Source: Burkholderia ambifaria AMMD
GTDB lineage: Bacteria; Pseudomonadota; Gammaproteobacteria; Burkholderiales; Burkholderiaceae
Assembly: GCF_000203915.1 (NCBI RefSeq)
Contig: NC_008390.1
Location: forward strand, 806,001 to 870,000
Reading direction: 5' to 3'
Length of the DNA stretch: 64,000 bases
This document shows, one piece after another, positions 56,189-64,000 of the stretch (positions within the stretch are counted from its first letter, which is position 1; each line of letters opens with the position of its first letter). The notes below the pieces were generated by a model. That model did no database searches and was not told the origin of the DNA. It saw nothing but the letters and a program-made list of their open reading frames with translations. Made by a program: the position numbers and the translations under genes.

Positions 56189-57184
56189 GTGCAAAAGATC
56201 CTGATCGTGCGCGTGTCGTCGCTGGGCGACGTCGTGCACAACATGCCGGTGATCGCCGATATCCGGCGCCGCCACCCCGATGCGCAGATCGACTGGCTCG
56301 TCGAGGAGAGCTTCGTCGACCTCGTGCGGCTCGTCGACGGCGTGCGCAACGTGCTGCCGTTCTCGCTGCGCCGCTGGCGCAAGAAGCCGCTCTCGGGCGC
56401 GACGTGGCGCGAGATCCGCGCGTTCCGCAAGCGGCTCGTGGCCGAACAGTACGACCTCGTGATCGACTGCCAGGGTCTGATCAAGACGGCCTGGGTCGCG
56501 AGCTGGGCGCGCGGCCCGCTCGCCGGTCTCGGCAACCGCACGGACGGCGCCGGCTACGAATGGCCGGTGCGCTTCTTCTATCGCCAGCGCGTGCCGATCG
56601 CGCCGCGCACGCACGTGGTCGAGCGCTCGCGCCAGCTGGTCGCGGCCGCGCTGGGCGACCCGGCGCCGACGCCGGCCGATCCGGTCGATTTCGGTCTCGA
56701 TACGCGCGCAGCGGCGCTCGCGGTCGCGGCGCTGGGCCTGAACCTGCCGGTGCCGTACGTGGTGTTCGTGCACGCGACCTCGCGTGCCGACAAGCAGTGG
56801 CCGGACGCCGCATGGATCGAGCTCGGCCAGGCGCTCGTGCGGCGCGGCGCGTCGCTCGTGCTGCCGTGGGGCAACGACGCGGAGCGCGCGACCAGCGAGC
56901 GGCTCGCGAAGGAGTTCGGCGCGGCGGCGATCGTGCCGCCGAAGCTGTCGCTGCCGGCCGTCGTCGGCCTGATCGACGGCGCGGCCGCGACCGTCGGGGT
57001 TGATACAGGTCTGGTTCACATCGCGGCCGCGCTCAAGCGTCCGACGGTCGAACTGTACAATTTCGCTACGGCCTGGCGCACCGGCGGCTACTGGTCGCCG
57101 AACGTCGTCAATCTCGGCACGGCGGGGCAGCCGCCGTCGATCGCGCAGGTGAAGGCGGCGCTCGCGGGCTTCGGTCTGCTGTGA
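56189..57184 (+). CDS. waaC: LPS heptosyltransferase I
   Basis: A 331-aa GT9 enzyme: ILIVRVSSLGDVVHNMPVIADIRRRHP at the N-terminus, DWLVEESF, YDLVIDCQGLIKTAW, HATSRADKQWPDAAW, and VGVDTGLVHIAAALKRPTVEL at the donor site. It adds the first L-glycero-D-manno-heptose to Kdo of the inner core. The start is GTG 56189, giving the family N-terminus directly, though no Shine-Dalgarno sequence is visible in front of it. Confidence 0.96.
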   Translation: MQKILIVRVSSLGDVVHNMPVIADIRRRHPDAQIDWLVEESFVDLVRLVDGVRNVLPFSLRRWRKKPLSGATWREIRAFRKRLVAEQYDLVIDCQGLIKTAWVASWARGPLAGLGNRTDGAGYEWPVRFFYRQRVPIAPRTHVVERSRQLVAAALGDPAPTPADPVDFGLDTRAAALAVAALGLNLPVPYVVFVHATSRADKQWPDAAWIELGQALVRRGASLVLPWGNDAERATSERLAKEFGAAAIVPPKLSLPAVVGLIDGAAATVGVDTGLVHIAAALKRPTVELYNFATAWRTGGYWSPNVVNLGTAGQPPSIAQVKAALAGFGLL

Positions 57185-57245
57185 TGCACGTCACGCCTGT
57201 CCTGTCTCTCCTGCCCCTCCTGCACGTCACGCACGCGAACCGATC

Positions 57246-58130
57246 ATGAGCGAATCCCAGATCATCGAAGTCCCGTCCGCCGACTGGAGCGGACACAACC
57301 TGTCGGCGCCGCGCGAGCAGCTGCTGGCCGCGGTCGAGGAAGGCAAGGTGCTGTATTTCCCGCACCTGCGCTTCGCGATCGAAGGCGGCGAGGAAGCGCT
57401 GCTCGATCCGTCGCTCGCCGATCCGAAACGCAAGAACATCAGCCTCGCGCCGAACGGCGGCGTGCTCGCCGGCGTGCTCGGCGACAGCGTCACGCAGTCG
57501 GCCGTGCGCGCGCTCGTCGCGCGCTTCCAGCAGCAGGCCGGCACGCTCGTCGACGGTCTCTTTCCCGAATACCGCGGCAAGCTGCGCGTCGCGCCGACGA
57601 GCCTGCGGCTGATGCAGGTCGAGACGCGCCAGACGTCCTGGCGCAAGGACGACAGCCGGCTGCACGTCGACGCGTTCCCGTCGCGGCCGAACTACGGCGA
57701 GCGGATCCTGCGTGTGTTCACGAACGTGAACCCGGCCGGCCAGCCGCGCGTGTGGCGCGTCGGCGAGCCGTTCGAGGACGTCGCGAAGCGCTTCCTGCCG
57801 AAGATCCGGCCGCAGTTGCCGGGCTCGGCGTGGCTGCTGAACCTGCTGCACGTGACGAAGTCGCCGCGCAGCGCGTACGACCACCTGATGCTGAACCTGC
57901 ACGACGGGATGAAGGCTGATCTCGACTACCAGAAGACCTGTCCGCAGCAGACGATGCCGTTTCCGCCCGGCAGCGTGTGGATATGTTTCTCGGATCAGAC
58001 TTCGCACGCTGTGATGTCCGGCCAGTTCATGCTCGAGCAGACCTTCTTCCTGCCGGTCGACGCGATGGTGCGGCGCGAATGCGCGCCGCTGGGAATTCTC
58101 GAGCGCCTGACCGGCCGGGCGCTGGTTTGA
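57246..58130 (+). CDS. kdoO: Kdo hydroxylase (non-heme iron dioxygenase)
   Basis: A 294-aa protein with the iron ligands of an Fe(II)/2-oxoglutarate dioxygenase: HxD at His140-Val-Asp142 (SRLHVDAF) and a distal His254 (TSHAVMSG). Sequence features match KdoO, which hydroxylates the outer Kdo residue of lipid A-Kdo2 to give Ko, a known Burkholderia and Yersinia modification. Its place between waaC and waaA fits exactly. The enzyme would act at the inner membrane or cytoplasmic side on the lipid-linked sugar and needs oxygen. Confidence 0.9.
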   Translation: MSESQIIEVPSADWSGHNLSAPREQLLAAVEEGKVLYFPHLRFAIEGGEEALLDPSLADPKRKNISLAPNGGVLAGVLGDSVTQSAVRALVARFQQQAGTLVDGLFPEYRGKLRVAPTSLRLMQVETRQTSWRKDDSRLHVDAFPSRPNYGERILRVFTNVNPAGQPRVWRVGEPFEDVAKRFLPKIRPQLPGSAWLLNLLHVTKSPRSAYDHLMLNLHDGMKADLDYQKTCPQQTMPFPPGSVWICFSDQTSHAVMSGQFMLEQTFFLPVDAMVRRECAPLGILERLTGRALV

Positions 58131-58167
58131 CCGCGCCCCGCATCCTTCGCGGTGACGGAGCCCGTTC

Positions 58168-59535
58168 ATGCTGAGGGCGATCTATCGCGCGCTGTGGTGG
58201 CTCGTCGCGCCGATCGCCGTCATCCGCCTCTTTGTGCGCTCGCGCAAGGAGCGCGGCTACCGCGAGCACGTCGCCGAGCGCTTCGGCCAGGTCGCGGGCC
58301 GTTCGCCGGACGATCGCGCGCCGCTGATCTGGGTGCATGCGGTGTCGGTCGGCGAGACGCGCGCCGCGCAGCCGCTGATCGACGCGCTGATGCGTACGCG
58401 TCCCGACGCGCGCATCCTGCTCACGCACATGACGCCGAGCGGCCGCGCGACCGGCGAGCAGATCTTCGGCGATCGCGTGCTGCGCTGCTACCTGCCGTAC
58501 GACATGCCGGGCGCGGTGCGGCGCTTCCTGCGCGCGTGGCGGCCGACGCTCGGCCTCGTGATGGAAACCGAGGTGTGGCCGACGCTGATCGACGAGTGCC
58601 GCCGCGCGGACGTGCCGCTCGTGCTGACCAACGCGCGGATGTCCGCGCGCTCGCATCGGCGCGCGGCGAAGTTCGGCGCGGCCACGCGCGACGTGTTCGG
58701 CGGTTTCTCGCGCGTGCTCGCGCAGAGCCCGGCCGATGCGGAGCGGCTGACGTCGCTCGGCGCGCGCAACGTGACGGTGCTGGGCAACCTGAAATTCGAC
58801 ATGACCACGCCGCCGGAGCTGGCCGCGCGCGGTCATGCATGGCGCGACGCGATCGGCACGCGGCCCGTGTGGGTCGCCGCCAGCACGCGCGAGAACGAGG
58901 AGGCGCTGGTGCTGCAGGCGTTCGCCGCAATGCGCACGCCGGGCGCGCTGCTGATCCTCGTGCCGCGCCATCCGCAGCGTTTCGGCGAAGTCGAGGCGCT
59001 CGTCGAGCGCAACGGGCTCCAGTGCGTGCGGCGTTCGGTGTGGGGTGCGGACGCGGCGGCCCTGGCGGCCGGCCGGCCCGCTGCGGCAGAACCGTTGCCG
59101 GCCGACGTGACGGTGTTGCTCGGCGATTCGATGGGTGAGCTCGGCGCGTACTACGCGGCCGCCGACGTCGCGTTCATCGGCGGCAGCCTGCTGCCGCTCG
59201 GCGGGCAGAACCTGATCGAGGCATGCGCGGTGGGCGTGCCGGTGCTGATCGGCCCGCACGTGTTCAACTTCACGCAGGCGACCGCCGATGCGGTCGCGGC
59301 CGGCGCGGCGATGCAGGTCGCGGATCCGCTCGATCTCGCGCACGTGCTCGACGCGCTGTTCGCCGACAACGCGCGGCGCATCGCGATGGGCGCGGCGGGG
59401 GCCGCGTTCGCGGCGCGCCATCGCGGCGCGACCGCGCGCTCGGTCGACGTGCTCGCGGCGTTGCTGCCGCCGGTCGAGCGCGGCGGCGGCGCGATGCGCG
59501 GCACAACCGACGCGTCGGAACCATCCGACGACTGA
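58168..59535 (+). CDS. waaA: Kdo transferase
   Basis: A 455-aa GT30 enzyme with an N-terminal membrane anchor (LYRALWWLVAPIAVIRLF type), GYREHVAERFG, WVHAVSVGETRAAQPLI, LVMETEVWPTLI, LGNLKFDM, and VFIGGSLLPLGGQNLIEACAVGVPVLIGPH. It attaches Kdo to lipid A precursor. Follows kdoO by 37 bp. The C-terminus is about 25 residues longer than in E. coli. Confidence 0.97.
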   Translation: MLRAIYRALWWLVAPIAVIRLFVRSRKERGYREHVAERFGQVAGRSPDDRAPLIWVHAVSVGETRAAQPLIDALMRTRPDARILLTHMTPSGRATGEQIFGDRVLRCYLPYDMPGAVRRFLRAWRPTLGLVMETEVWPTLIDECRRADVPLVLTNARMSARSHRRAAKFGAATRDVFGGFSRVLAQSPADAERLTSLGARNVTVLGNLKFDMTTPPELAARGHAWRDAIGTRPVWVAASTRENEEALVLQAFAAMRTPGALLILVPRHPQRFGEVEALVERNGLQCVRRSVWGADAAALAAGRPAAAEPLPADVTVLLGDSMGELGAYYAAADVAFIGGSLLPLGGQNLIEACAVGVPVLIGPHVFNFTQATADAVAAGAAMQVADPLDLAHVLDALFADNARRIAMGAAGAAFAARHRGATARSVDVLAALLPPVERGGGAMRGTTDASEPSDD

Positions 59536-59537
59536 GC

Positions 59538-59556
59538 GGGCGGCGCGAAGCCGCCC
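59538..59556. terminator. Hairpin between convergent waaA and ureG
   Basis: GGGCGGC, loop GCGAA, GCCGCCC directly after the waaA stop. There is no T-run on either side, so it is a structural candidate for bidirectional ending only. Confidence 0.4.
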
Positions 59557-59595
59557 CTGGGCAGGCGAGGCGGCAGCGGGCCGCCGCGCCGCCGC

Positions 59596-60243
59596 TCACA
59601 CCGTCAGCAATCCTTTCTTCTCGATGAATGCGACGACGTCCGCGACGCCATCGAGCGCCTTCAGGTTCGTCATCACGTAAGGCCGCTCGCCGCGCATCTT
59701 CTTCGTGTCGGACGCCATCACGTCGAGGTTCGCGCCGACGAGCGGCGCGAGATCGGTCTTGTTGATCACCAGCAGGTCGGACTTCGTGATCCCGGGGCCG
59801 CCCTTGCGCGGAATCTTCTCGCCGCCGGCGACGTCGATCACGTAGATCGTCAGGTCCGACAGCTCGGGGCTGAACGTCGCCGCGAGATTGTCGCCGCCCG
59901 ATTCGATGAACACGATGTCGGCATCGGGAAAGCGCGACAGCATCCGGTCGACGGCCTCGAGATTGATCGACGCATCCTCGCGGATCGCCGTGTGCGGGCA
60001 GCCGCCCGTCTCGACGCCCATGATTCGCTCCTCGGGCAGCGCGCCCGCGACGGTCAACAAACGCTGGTCTTCCTTCGTATAGATGTCGTTCGTGATCGCG
60101 ACGAGGTCGTAGCGCTCGCGCATCGCCTTGCACAGCATTTCGAGCAGCGTGGTCTTGCCGGAGCCGACCGGGCCGCCGATGCCGACGCGCAGCGGCGGCA
60201 GTTTCTTGGTGCGGCGGGCGGGGGAGAGAGCGGGTGCGTTCAT
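59596..60243 (-). CDS. ureG: Urease accessory GTPase UreG
   Basis: A 215-aa SIMIBI GTPase: P-loop [14 protein letters not shown], metal motif [14 protein letters not shown] (CPH), [15 protein letters not shown], and base motif NKTDLAP. It powers nickel delivery to urease with UreD, UreF and Ure[12 protein letters not shown] at 60243 is the start. Last gene of the operon. Confidence 0.97.
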   Translation of the reverse strand: MNAPALSPARRTKKLPPLRVGIGGPVGSGKTTLLEMLCKAMRERYDLVAITNDIYTKEDQRLLTVAGALPEERIMGVETGGCPHTAIREDASINLEAVDRMLSRFPDADIVFIESGGDNLAATFSPELSDLTIYVIDVAGGEKIPRKGGPGITKSDLLVINKTDLAPLVGANLDVMASDTKKMRGERPYVMTNLKALDGVADVVAFIEKKGLLTV

Positions 60244-60257
60244 GGCGTGGGTCGGGT

Positions 60258-60938
60258 TCAGGAGCGGAACAATCGCGAATACTGGGTTTCGTGCCGCGCG
60301 GACAGGATGCCGAGCTGCGGCGCGAACGTGTTGACGGCGTCGGGCGGCGTGGCGAGCGCGCGGCGCACGGCCGCGTCGATCGCGCCGCGCAGCGCGACGA
60401 TGATGCGTTGCCCGGCAAGCTGGCCGAGCGGCACCGCTTTCAGCGCGGCCGACGTCTGGTTCTCGACCCAGCCGAACGCGTACGCGGCGAGCACGGCGTC
60501 GGCGCTCGCGTCGTGCGCGGCGGCCGCATAGGCGAACGCGGTCGGCAGCGCGATCGGCGAAATCGTCGCGAGCGTCGCGCGGCGCGCGGTATCGCCCCAT
60601 TCGAGCGATGTGCAGAGCTGCGCGAGTGACCAGCCCATTTGCTCGGTCTCGCGGCGCAGTTCTGCCGATTCGCGGCTCGCGACGAACCACGCGTTCTCGC
60701 GCGCGAGCGCATCGGCGTCGTGCGCGTGCCAGCGTGCGAGCTGGTGCGCGAGGAACGGCAGTTCGCCGTGCGCGAGCACGTCGGTCAGCCCGCCCGCGAT
60801 CCAGTCGCGCGCGGTGTCGGCGTCGCGGATCAGGTTCGCGTCGAGCGCGGCTTCGAATCCCTGCGAATAGCTGAATGCGCCGATCGGCAGCGCGGGCGAC
60901 GCGAGATGCAGCAGCGCGACGAGCTCAGTGGTGGTCAT
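60258..60938 (-). CDS. ureF: Urease accessory protein UreF
   Basis: A 226-aa all-helical protein with the family start [32 protein letters not shown] and [10 protein letters not shown] near the end. It forms a complex with UreD and UreG on apo-urease and gates GTP hydrolysis. ATG 60938 lies inside the end of ureE (14-bp overlap). Confidence 0.97.
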   Translation of the reverse strand: MTTTELVALLHLASPALPIGAFSYSQGFEAALDANLIRDADTARDWIAGGLTDVLAHGELPFLAHQLARWHAHDADALARENAWFVASRESAELRRETEQMGWSLAQLCTSLEWGDTARRATLATISPIALPTAFAYAAAAHDASADAVLAAYAFGWVENQTSAALKAVPLGQLAGQRIIVALRGAIDAAVRRALATPPDAVNTFAPQLGILSARHETQYSRLFRS

Positions 60939-61533
60939 GGCCGCGGTGGCCGTGCGTGCAGCCCGGACCATGCTGGTGATCGTGATCGTGATCGTGATCG
61001 TGCGAGTGCGAGTGGCCGTGGTGCTCGCCGAATACCTGCTGCGCGAGCGCGTAATCCTCGGCGAACGTCGCATCATGTCCGTGCTTGTGGCCGCCGCCGT
61101 ACGCACCGGCTTCCGGCTGGAACGGTGCGCTCGTGGGTTCGACCTGCGTGCCGAGCCGGCGCAGCATGTCCGCGAGTACCGGATCGGCTTCGAGCTTCAG
61201 GTAGCCGTCGCCGATCTCGACCGGCGTGTGACGGTTGCCGAGGTGATACGCGGCGCGCATCAGCGTGAGCGGATCGCCCGCGCGCACGAGCAGCACGGTC
61301 TCGGGCGCCGCGGCGATGCGCACGAGCGCGCCGTCGTCGGCGACGAGCACGTCGCCGTCGCGCAGCACGGTGCCGCGCGGCAGCACGACCGCGACGTCCT
61401 CGCCGGTATCCAGCGTGGCCGCGAGGCGGCTCTTGCAGCGGGCGTCATAGGCGAGCGTGAGCGTCGGCGCGCGCGCGACGAGCGACGCGGCGAGCTTCAC
61501 GTTCGGGGCAATGCGTTTGTCGAGGGTGCGCAT
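60925..61533 (-). CDS. ureE: Urease nickel metallochaperone UreE with His-rich tail
   Basis: A 202-aa protein. The N-terminal peptide-binding and central metal domain includes [13 protein letters not shown] (conserved His). The C-terminal about 35 residues are a nickel-binding tail rich in His and Asp, written [16 protein letters not shown] followed by [11 protein letters not shown]. It carries Ni(II) to the UreDFG complex. The tail DNA contains a hexamer repeat (60976-60999). Confidence 0.97.
   Translation of the reverse strand: MRTLDKRIAPNVKLAASLVARAPTLTLAYDARCKSRLAATLDTGEDVAVVLPRGTVLRDGDVLVADDGALVRIAAAPETVLLVRAGDPLTLMRAAYHLGNRHTPVEIGDGYLKLEADPVLADMLRRLGTQVEPTSAPFQPEAGAYGGGHKHGHDATFAEDYALAQQVFGEHHGHSHSHDHDHDHDHQHGPGCTHGHRGHDHH
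60976..60999 (-). repeat. GATCAC hexamer repeat (four units) in the UreE tail
   Basis: Four perfect copies of GTGATC on the plus strand (GATCAC in the coding sense) encode alternating Asp-His. Slippage by whole units would alter only the number of nickel-binding His-Asp pairs. Confidence 0.9.
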
Positions 61534-61550
61534 GGAACGAAAACCGTAAA

Positions 61551-63257
61551 TCAGAACAGGAAATAGCGTTGCGCCATCGGCAGCACCGACGCCGGCTCGC
61601 AGGTGAGCAACTGGCCGTCGGCGATCACGTCGTAGGTTTCGGGGTCGACGCTGATCGACGGGCGCCATGCGTTGTGGATCATGTCGGCCTTCGTCACGTT
61701 GCGGCAGTTGCGCACCGGCACGATGCGCTTCGCGAGCCCGTAGCGTTCGGCGATGCCCGCGTCGGCGGCCATCTGCGACACGAAGGTGAGCGACGTGCGC
61801 GCGAGCGCGCCGCCGCGTGTCGCGAACATCTCGCGGTAGTGGACCGGCTGCGGTGTCGGGATCGACGCGTTCGGGTCGCCCATCTGCGCGACCGCGATCA
61901 TCCCGCCCTTCAGGATCATCGACGGCTTGATCCCGAAGAACGCCGGTTCCCACAGGACGAGGTCGGCCCACTTGCCGGGTTCGATCGACCCGACTTCGTG
62001 CGCGATCCCGTGCGTGATCGCCGGGTTGATCGTGTACTTCGCGACGTAGCGTTTCGCGCGGAAGTTGTCGTTGCGGGCGCCGTCTTCCGGCAGCGCGCCG
62101 CGCTGCACCTTCATCTTGTGCGCGGTCTGCCAGGTGCGGATGATCACTTCGCCGACGCGGCCCATCGCCTGCGAGTCGGACGACAGCATCGACAGGGCGC
62201 CGAGATCGTGCAGGATGTCCTCGGCCGCGATCGTCTCGCGGCGGATCCGCGATTCGGCGAACGCGAGATCCTCGGCGATCGACGGATCGAGGTGATGGCA
62301 CACCATCAGCATGTCGAGATGCTCGTCGAGCGTGTTGATCGTGTACGGGCGCGTCGGGTTGGTCGACGACGGCAGCACGTTCGCCTCGCCGCACACCTTC
62401 AGGATGTCGGGCGCATGGCCGCCGCCCGCGCCTTCGGTGTGGTACGTGTGGATCGTGCGGCCCTTGAACGCGGCGACCGTCGATTCGACGAAGCCGGCTT
62501 CGTTCAGCGTGTCGGTGTGGATCGCGACCTGCGTGTCGGTGTCGTCGGCCACCGACAGGCAGTTGTCGATCGCGGCAGGCGTCGTGCCCCAGTCTTCATG
62601 CAGCTTCAGGCCGATCGCACCGGCCGCGATCTGCTCGACGAGCGGCTGCGGCAGGCTCGCGTTGCCCTTGCCGAGGAAGCCGAGGTTGATCGGCCAGCCG
62701 TCGGCCGCCTGCAGCATCCGCTCCATGTGCCACGGGCCCGGCGTGCAGGTCGTCGCGTTGGTGCCGGTGGCCGGCCCCGTGCCGCCGCCGAGCATCGTCG
62801 TGACGCCCGACGCGAGCGCCTCGTCGATCTGCTGCGGGCTGATGAAATGGATGTGCGTGTCGATGCCGCCCGCGGTGACGATCAGCCCTTCGCCGGCGAT
62901 CACTTCGGTCGCGGCGCCGATCGCGATCGTCACGCCGGGCTGGATGTCCGGGTTGCCGGCCTTGCCGATCGCGGCGATGCGGCCGTGCTTGATCGCGATG
63001 TCGGCCTTCACGATGCCCCAGTGATCGAGGATCACCGCGTTCGTGATGATCGTGTCGGGCACGTCGGCGGCCACGCGCTGCGACTGGCCCATCCCGTCGC
63101 GGATCACCTTCCCGCCGCCGAATTTCACTTCCTCGCCGTAGATCGTGTAGTCGCGTTCGATCTCGATCAAGAGTTCGGTATCGGCGAGCCGCACGCGGTC
63201 GCCCGTCGTCGGCCCGAACATTTCCGCGTACGCGCGGCGGCTCAAGCGTAATGTCAT
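61551..63257 (-). CDS. ureC: Urease alpha subunit
   Basis: A 568-aa amidohydrolase. Nickel ligands: His135 and His137 in DTHIHFISP and the carbamylated Lys218 in GLKLHEDWG; further on are HTDTLNE and the active-site flap MVCHHLDPS. All catalytic residues visible are intact. It hydrolyses urea to ammonia and carbamate in the cytoplasm. Lies between ureB (29-bp spacer) and ureE (17 bp). Confidence 0.99.
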   Translation of the reverse strand: MTLRLSRRAYAEMFGPTTGDRVRLADTELLIEIERDYTIYGEEVKFGGGKVIRDGMGQSQRVAADVPDTIITNAVILDHWGIVKADIAIKHGRIAAIGKAGNPDIQPGVTIAIGAATEVIAGEGLIVTAGGIDTHIHFISPQQIDEALASGVTTMLGGGTGPATGTNATTCTPGPWHMERMLQAADGWPINLGFLGKGNASLPQPLVEQIAAGAIGLKLHEDWGTTPAAIDNCLSVADDTDTQVAIHTDTLNEAGFVESTVAAFKGRTIHTYHTEGAGGGHAPDILKVCGEANVLPSSTNPTRPYTINTLDEHLDMLMVCHHLDPSIAEDLAFAESRIRRETIAAEDILHDLGALSMLSSDSQAMGRVGEVIIRTWQTAHKMKVQRGALPEDGARNDNFRAKRYVAKYTINPAITHGIAHEVGSIEPGKWADLVLWEPAFFGIKPSMILKGGMIAVAQMGDPNASIPTPQPVHYREMFATRGGALARTSLTFVSQMAADAGIAERYGLAKRIVPVRNCRNVTKADMIHNAWRPSISVDPETYDVIADGQLLTCEPASVLPMAQRYFLF

Positions 63258-63286
63258 GGTGCTGTTCCTGAAGAGTGGGGCGCGGC

Positions 63287-63592
63287 TTACAGCGGCCCCA
63301 TCACCTTGCCTTGAAAACCGTAGACGGCGCGATCGCCGGCCAGCTCGACGAGCTCGACGGTGCGCGTCTGGCCCGGCTCGAAGCGCACGGCGGTGCCGGC
63401 CGCGATGTTGAGCCGGAAGCCGCGCGCGGCCGCGCGGTCGAACGACAGCGCGTCGTTGGCTTCGAAGAAGTGGTAGTGCGAGCCGACCTGCACCGGGCGG
63501 TCGCCGGTGTTCGCGACGACGACCGTCAGCGTCGGGCGGCCTGCGTTCAGTTCGTGCTCGCCGTCGTCGGTGAGGATTTCGCCGGGGATCAT
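63287..63592 (-). CDS. ureB: Urease beta subunit
   Basis: A 101-aa structural subunit starting [19 protein letters not shown], with [21 protein letters not shown] and [18 protein letters not shown], the standard sequence of the beta chain. ATG 63592 is used; the frame extends upstream only by reading through the ureA-ureB spacer. Confidence 0.98.
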   Translation of the reverse strand: MIPGEILTDDGEHELNAGRPTLTVVVANTGDRPVQVGSHYHFFEANDALSFDRAAARGFRLNIAAGTAVRFEPGQTRTVELVELAGDRAVYGFQGKVMGPL

Positions 63593-63606
63593 GCGGGGGG
63601 CCTCGC

Positions 63607-63909
63607 TCACGGAATCGGGTGGTGGACGGTCACGAGCTTGGTGCCGTCCGGAAAGGTCGCCTCGACCTGGATGTCGGGGATCATCTCCGGCACGCCATCC
63701 ATCACGTCGTCGCGCGTGAGCAGCGTCGTGCCGTAGTGCATCACCTCGGCGACGGTCTTGCCGTCGCGCGCGGCTTCCATCAGCGCGGCGGTGATGAATG
63801 CGACCGCCTCCGGATAGTTCAGCTTGAGCCCGCGCGCGCGACGGCGCTCGGCCAGCAGCGCCGCCGTGAAGATCAGCAGCTTGTCCTTTTCTCGGGGAGT
63901 CAGTTTCAT
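63607..63909 (-). CDS. ureA: Urease gamma subunit
   Basis: A 100-aa subunit starting [23 protein letters not shown], with [25 protein letters not shown] and [18 protein letters not shown]. Full length. First urease structural gene in the window; ureD is expected upstream, beyond 64000. The last 91 bases contain no gene I can assign. Confidence 0.99.
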
Positions 63910-64000
63910 GAAGGCAATCGTTCAGGAAAACGTAATTTTTTATCGGGGCGCGGGGTTTCGGCACAGGCGCGGGCCATCGTAGCACCGCGCGTTTTTTCCG

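Noticed and set aside
60976..61020. Short repeats that could suggest a CRISPR array
   Set aside because: They are a simple hexamer repeat within the His-rich tail of ureE; no spacer-repeat structure anywhere in the window.
61569..63251. 560-codon open frame opposite ureC
   Set aside because: Antisense shadow of a complete urease alpha subunit gene.

Overview
The window is chromosomal DNA of a Burkholderia, most likely the Burkholderia cepacia complex. The housekeeping genes are very GC-rich (14041-14100 has 42 G/C of 60), and the gene content is typical of that group: a pyrR-pyrB-inactive dihydroorotase series, groESL under a CIRCE element, an O-antigen locus beginning next to apaH, a Kdo hydroxylase gene between waaC and waaA, and a ureABCEFG operon. 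All identifications come from reading translations and motifs; no database search was run.

Layout. 1-2.6 kb: an amino-acid ABC binding protein and a DadA-like FAD oxidoreductase behind an intergenic array of GTCTA/TAGAC palindromes. 2.6-6.1 kb: an ECF sigma / anti-sigma operon carrying a COG4315-type protein, a cupredoxin, an outer-membrane-lipoprotein-carrier-like protein and an SRPBCC protein. 6.1-8.6 kb: groES-groEL with a sigma70 promoter overlapping CIRCE and a textbook terminator. 8.6-17.3 kb: thiD-like kinase, rubredoxin, an unidentified 445-aa protein, yqgE-ruvX-pyrR-pyrB-pyrX, an acyltransferase and apaH.

17.3-45.9 kb: the O-antigen locus. It holds an ABC-2 exporter (wzm/wzt), an AT-richer accessory block at about 20.4-26.3 kb (sugar nucleotide epimerase, FkbM methyltransferase with coiled coil, a two-part glycosyltransferase, a sulfotransferase-like protein and decayed IS110-type transposase pieces), rmlBACD for dTDP-L-rhamnose, manC-gmd-rmd for a GDP-6-deoxyhexose (probably GDP-D-rhamnose), a methyltransferase/coiled-coil protein overlapping a triple-domain glycosyltransferase, two further GT4 enzymes, and the initiation set (4-keto reductase, WbpL-type phosphosugar transferase, WbpM-type dehydratase). 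The simplest reading is that a lipid-linked chain is started by the WbpL/WbpM set, extended on the cytoplasmic face by the multi-domain transferase, possibly capped or measured by the coiled-coil methyltransferase, and exported by Wzm/Wzt.

46.5-54.4 kb: an S53 peptidase lipoprotein with six lectin-type repeats, then a leftward operon with a second polyprenyl-phosphate phosphosugar transferase, galE, a GT4, a GT2 and a Wzx-like flippase. 54.6-59.5 kb: manB/algC, waaC, kdoO and waaA, for sugar supply and LPS inner core. 59.6-63.9 kb: the leftward urease operon ureABCEFG, with ureD probably just outside the window.

The points most worth a second look are: the coiled-coil methyltransferase plus triple glycosyltransferase pair with a short Wzt; a C-terminal sequence signature shared by two unrelated methyltransferases; the GT4 / fucosyltransferase-like fusion; the duplicated leader in front of wzm and rmlB; the lectin-tailed protease; and a terminator hairpin directly in front of the waaC start codon.
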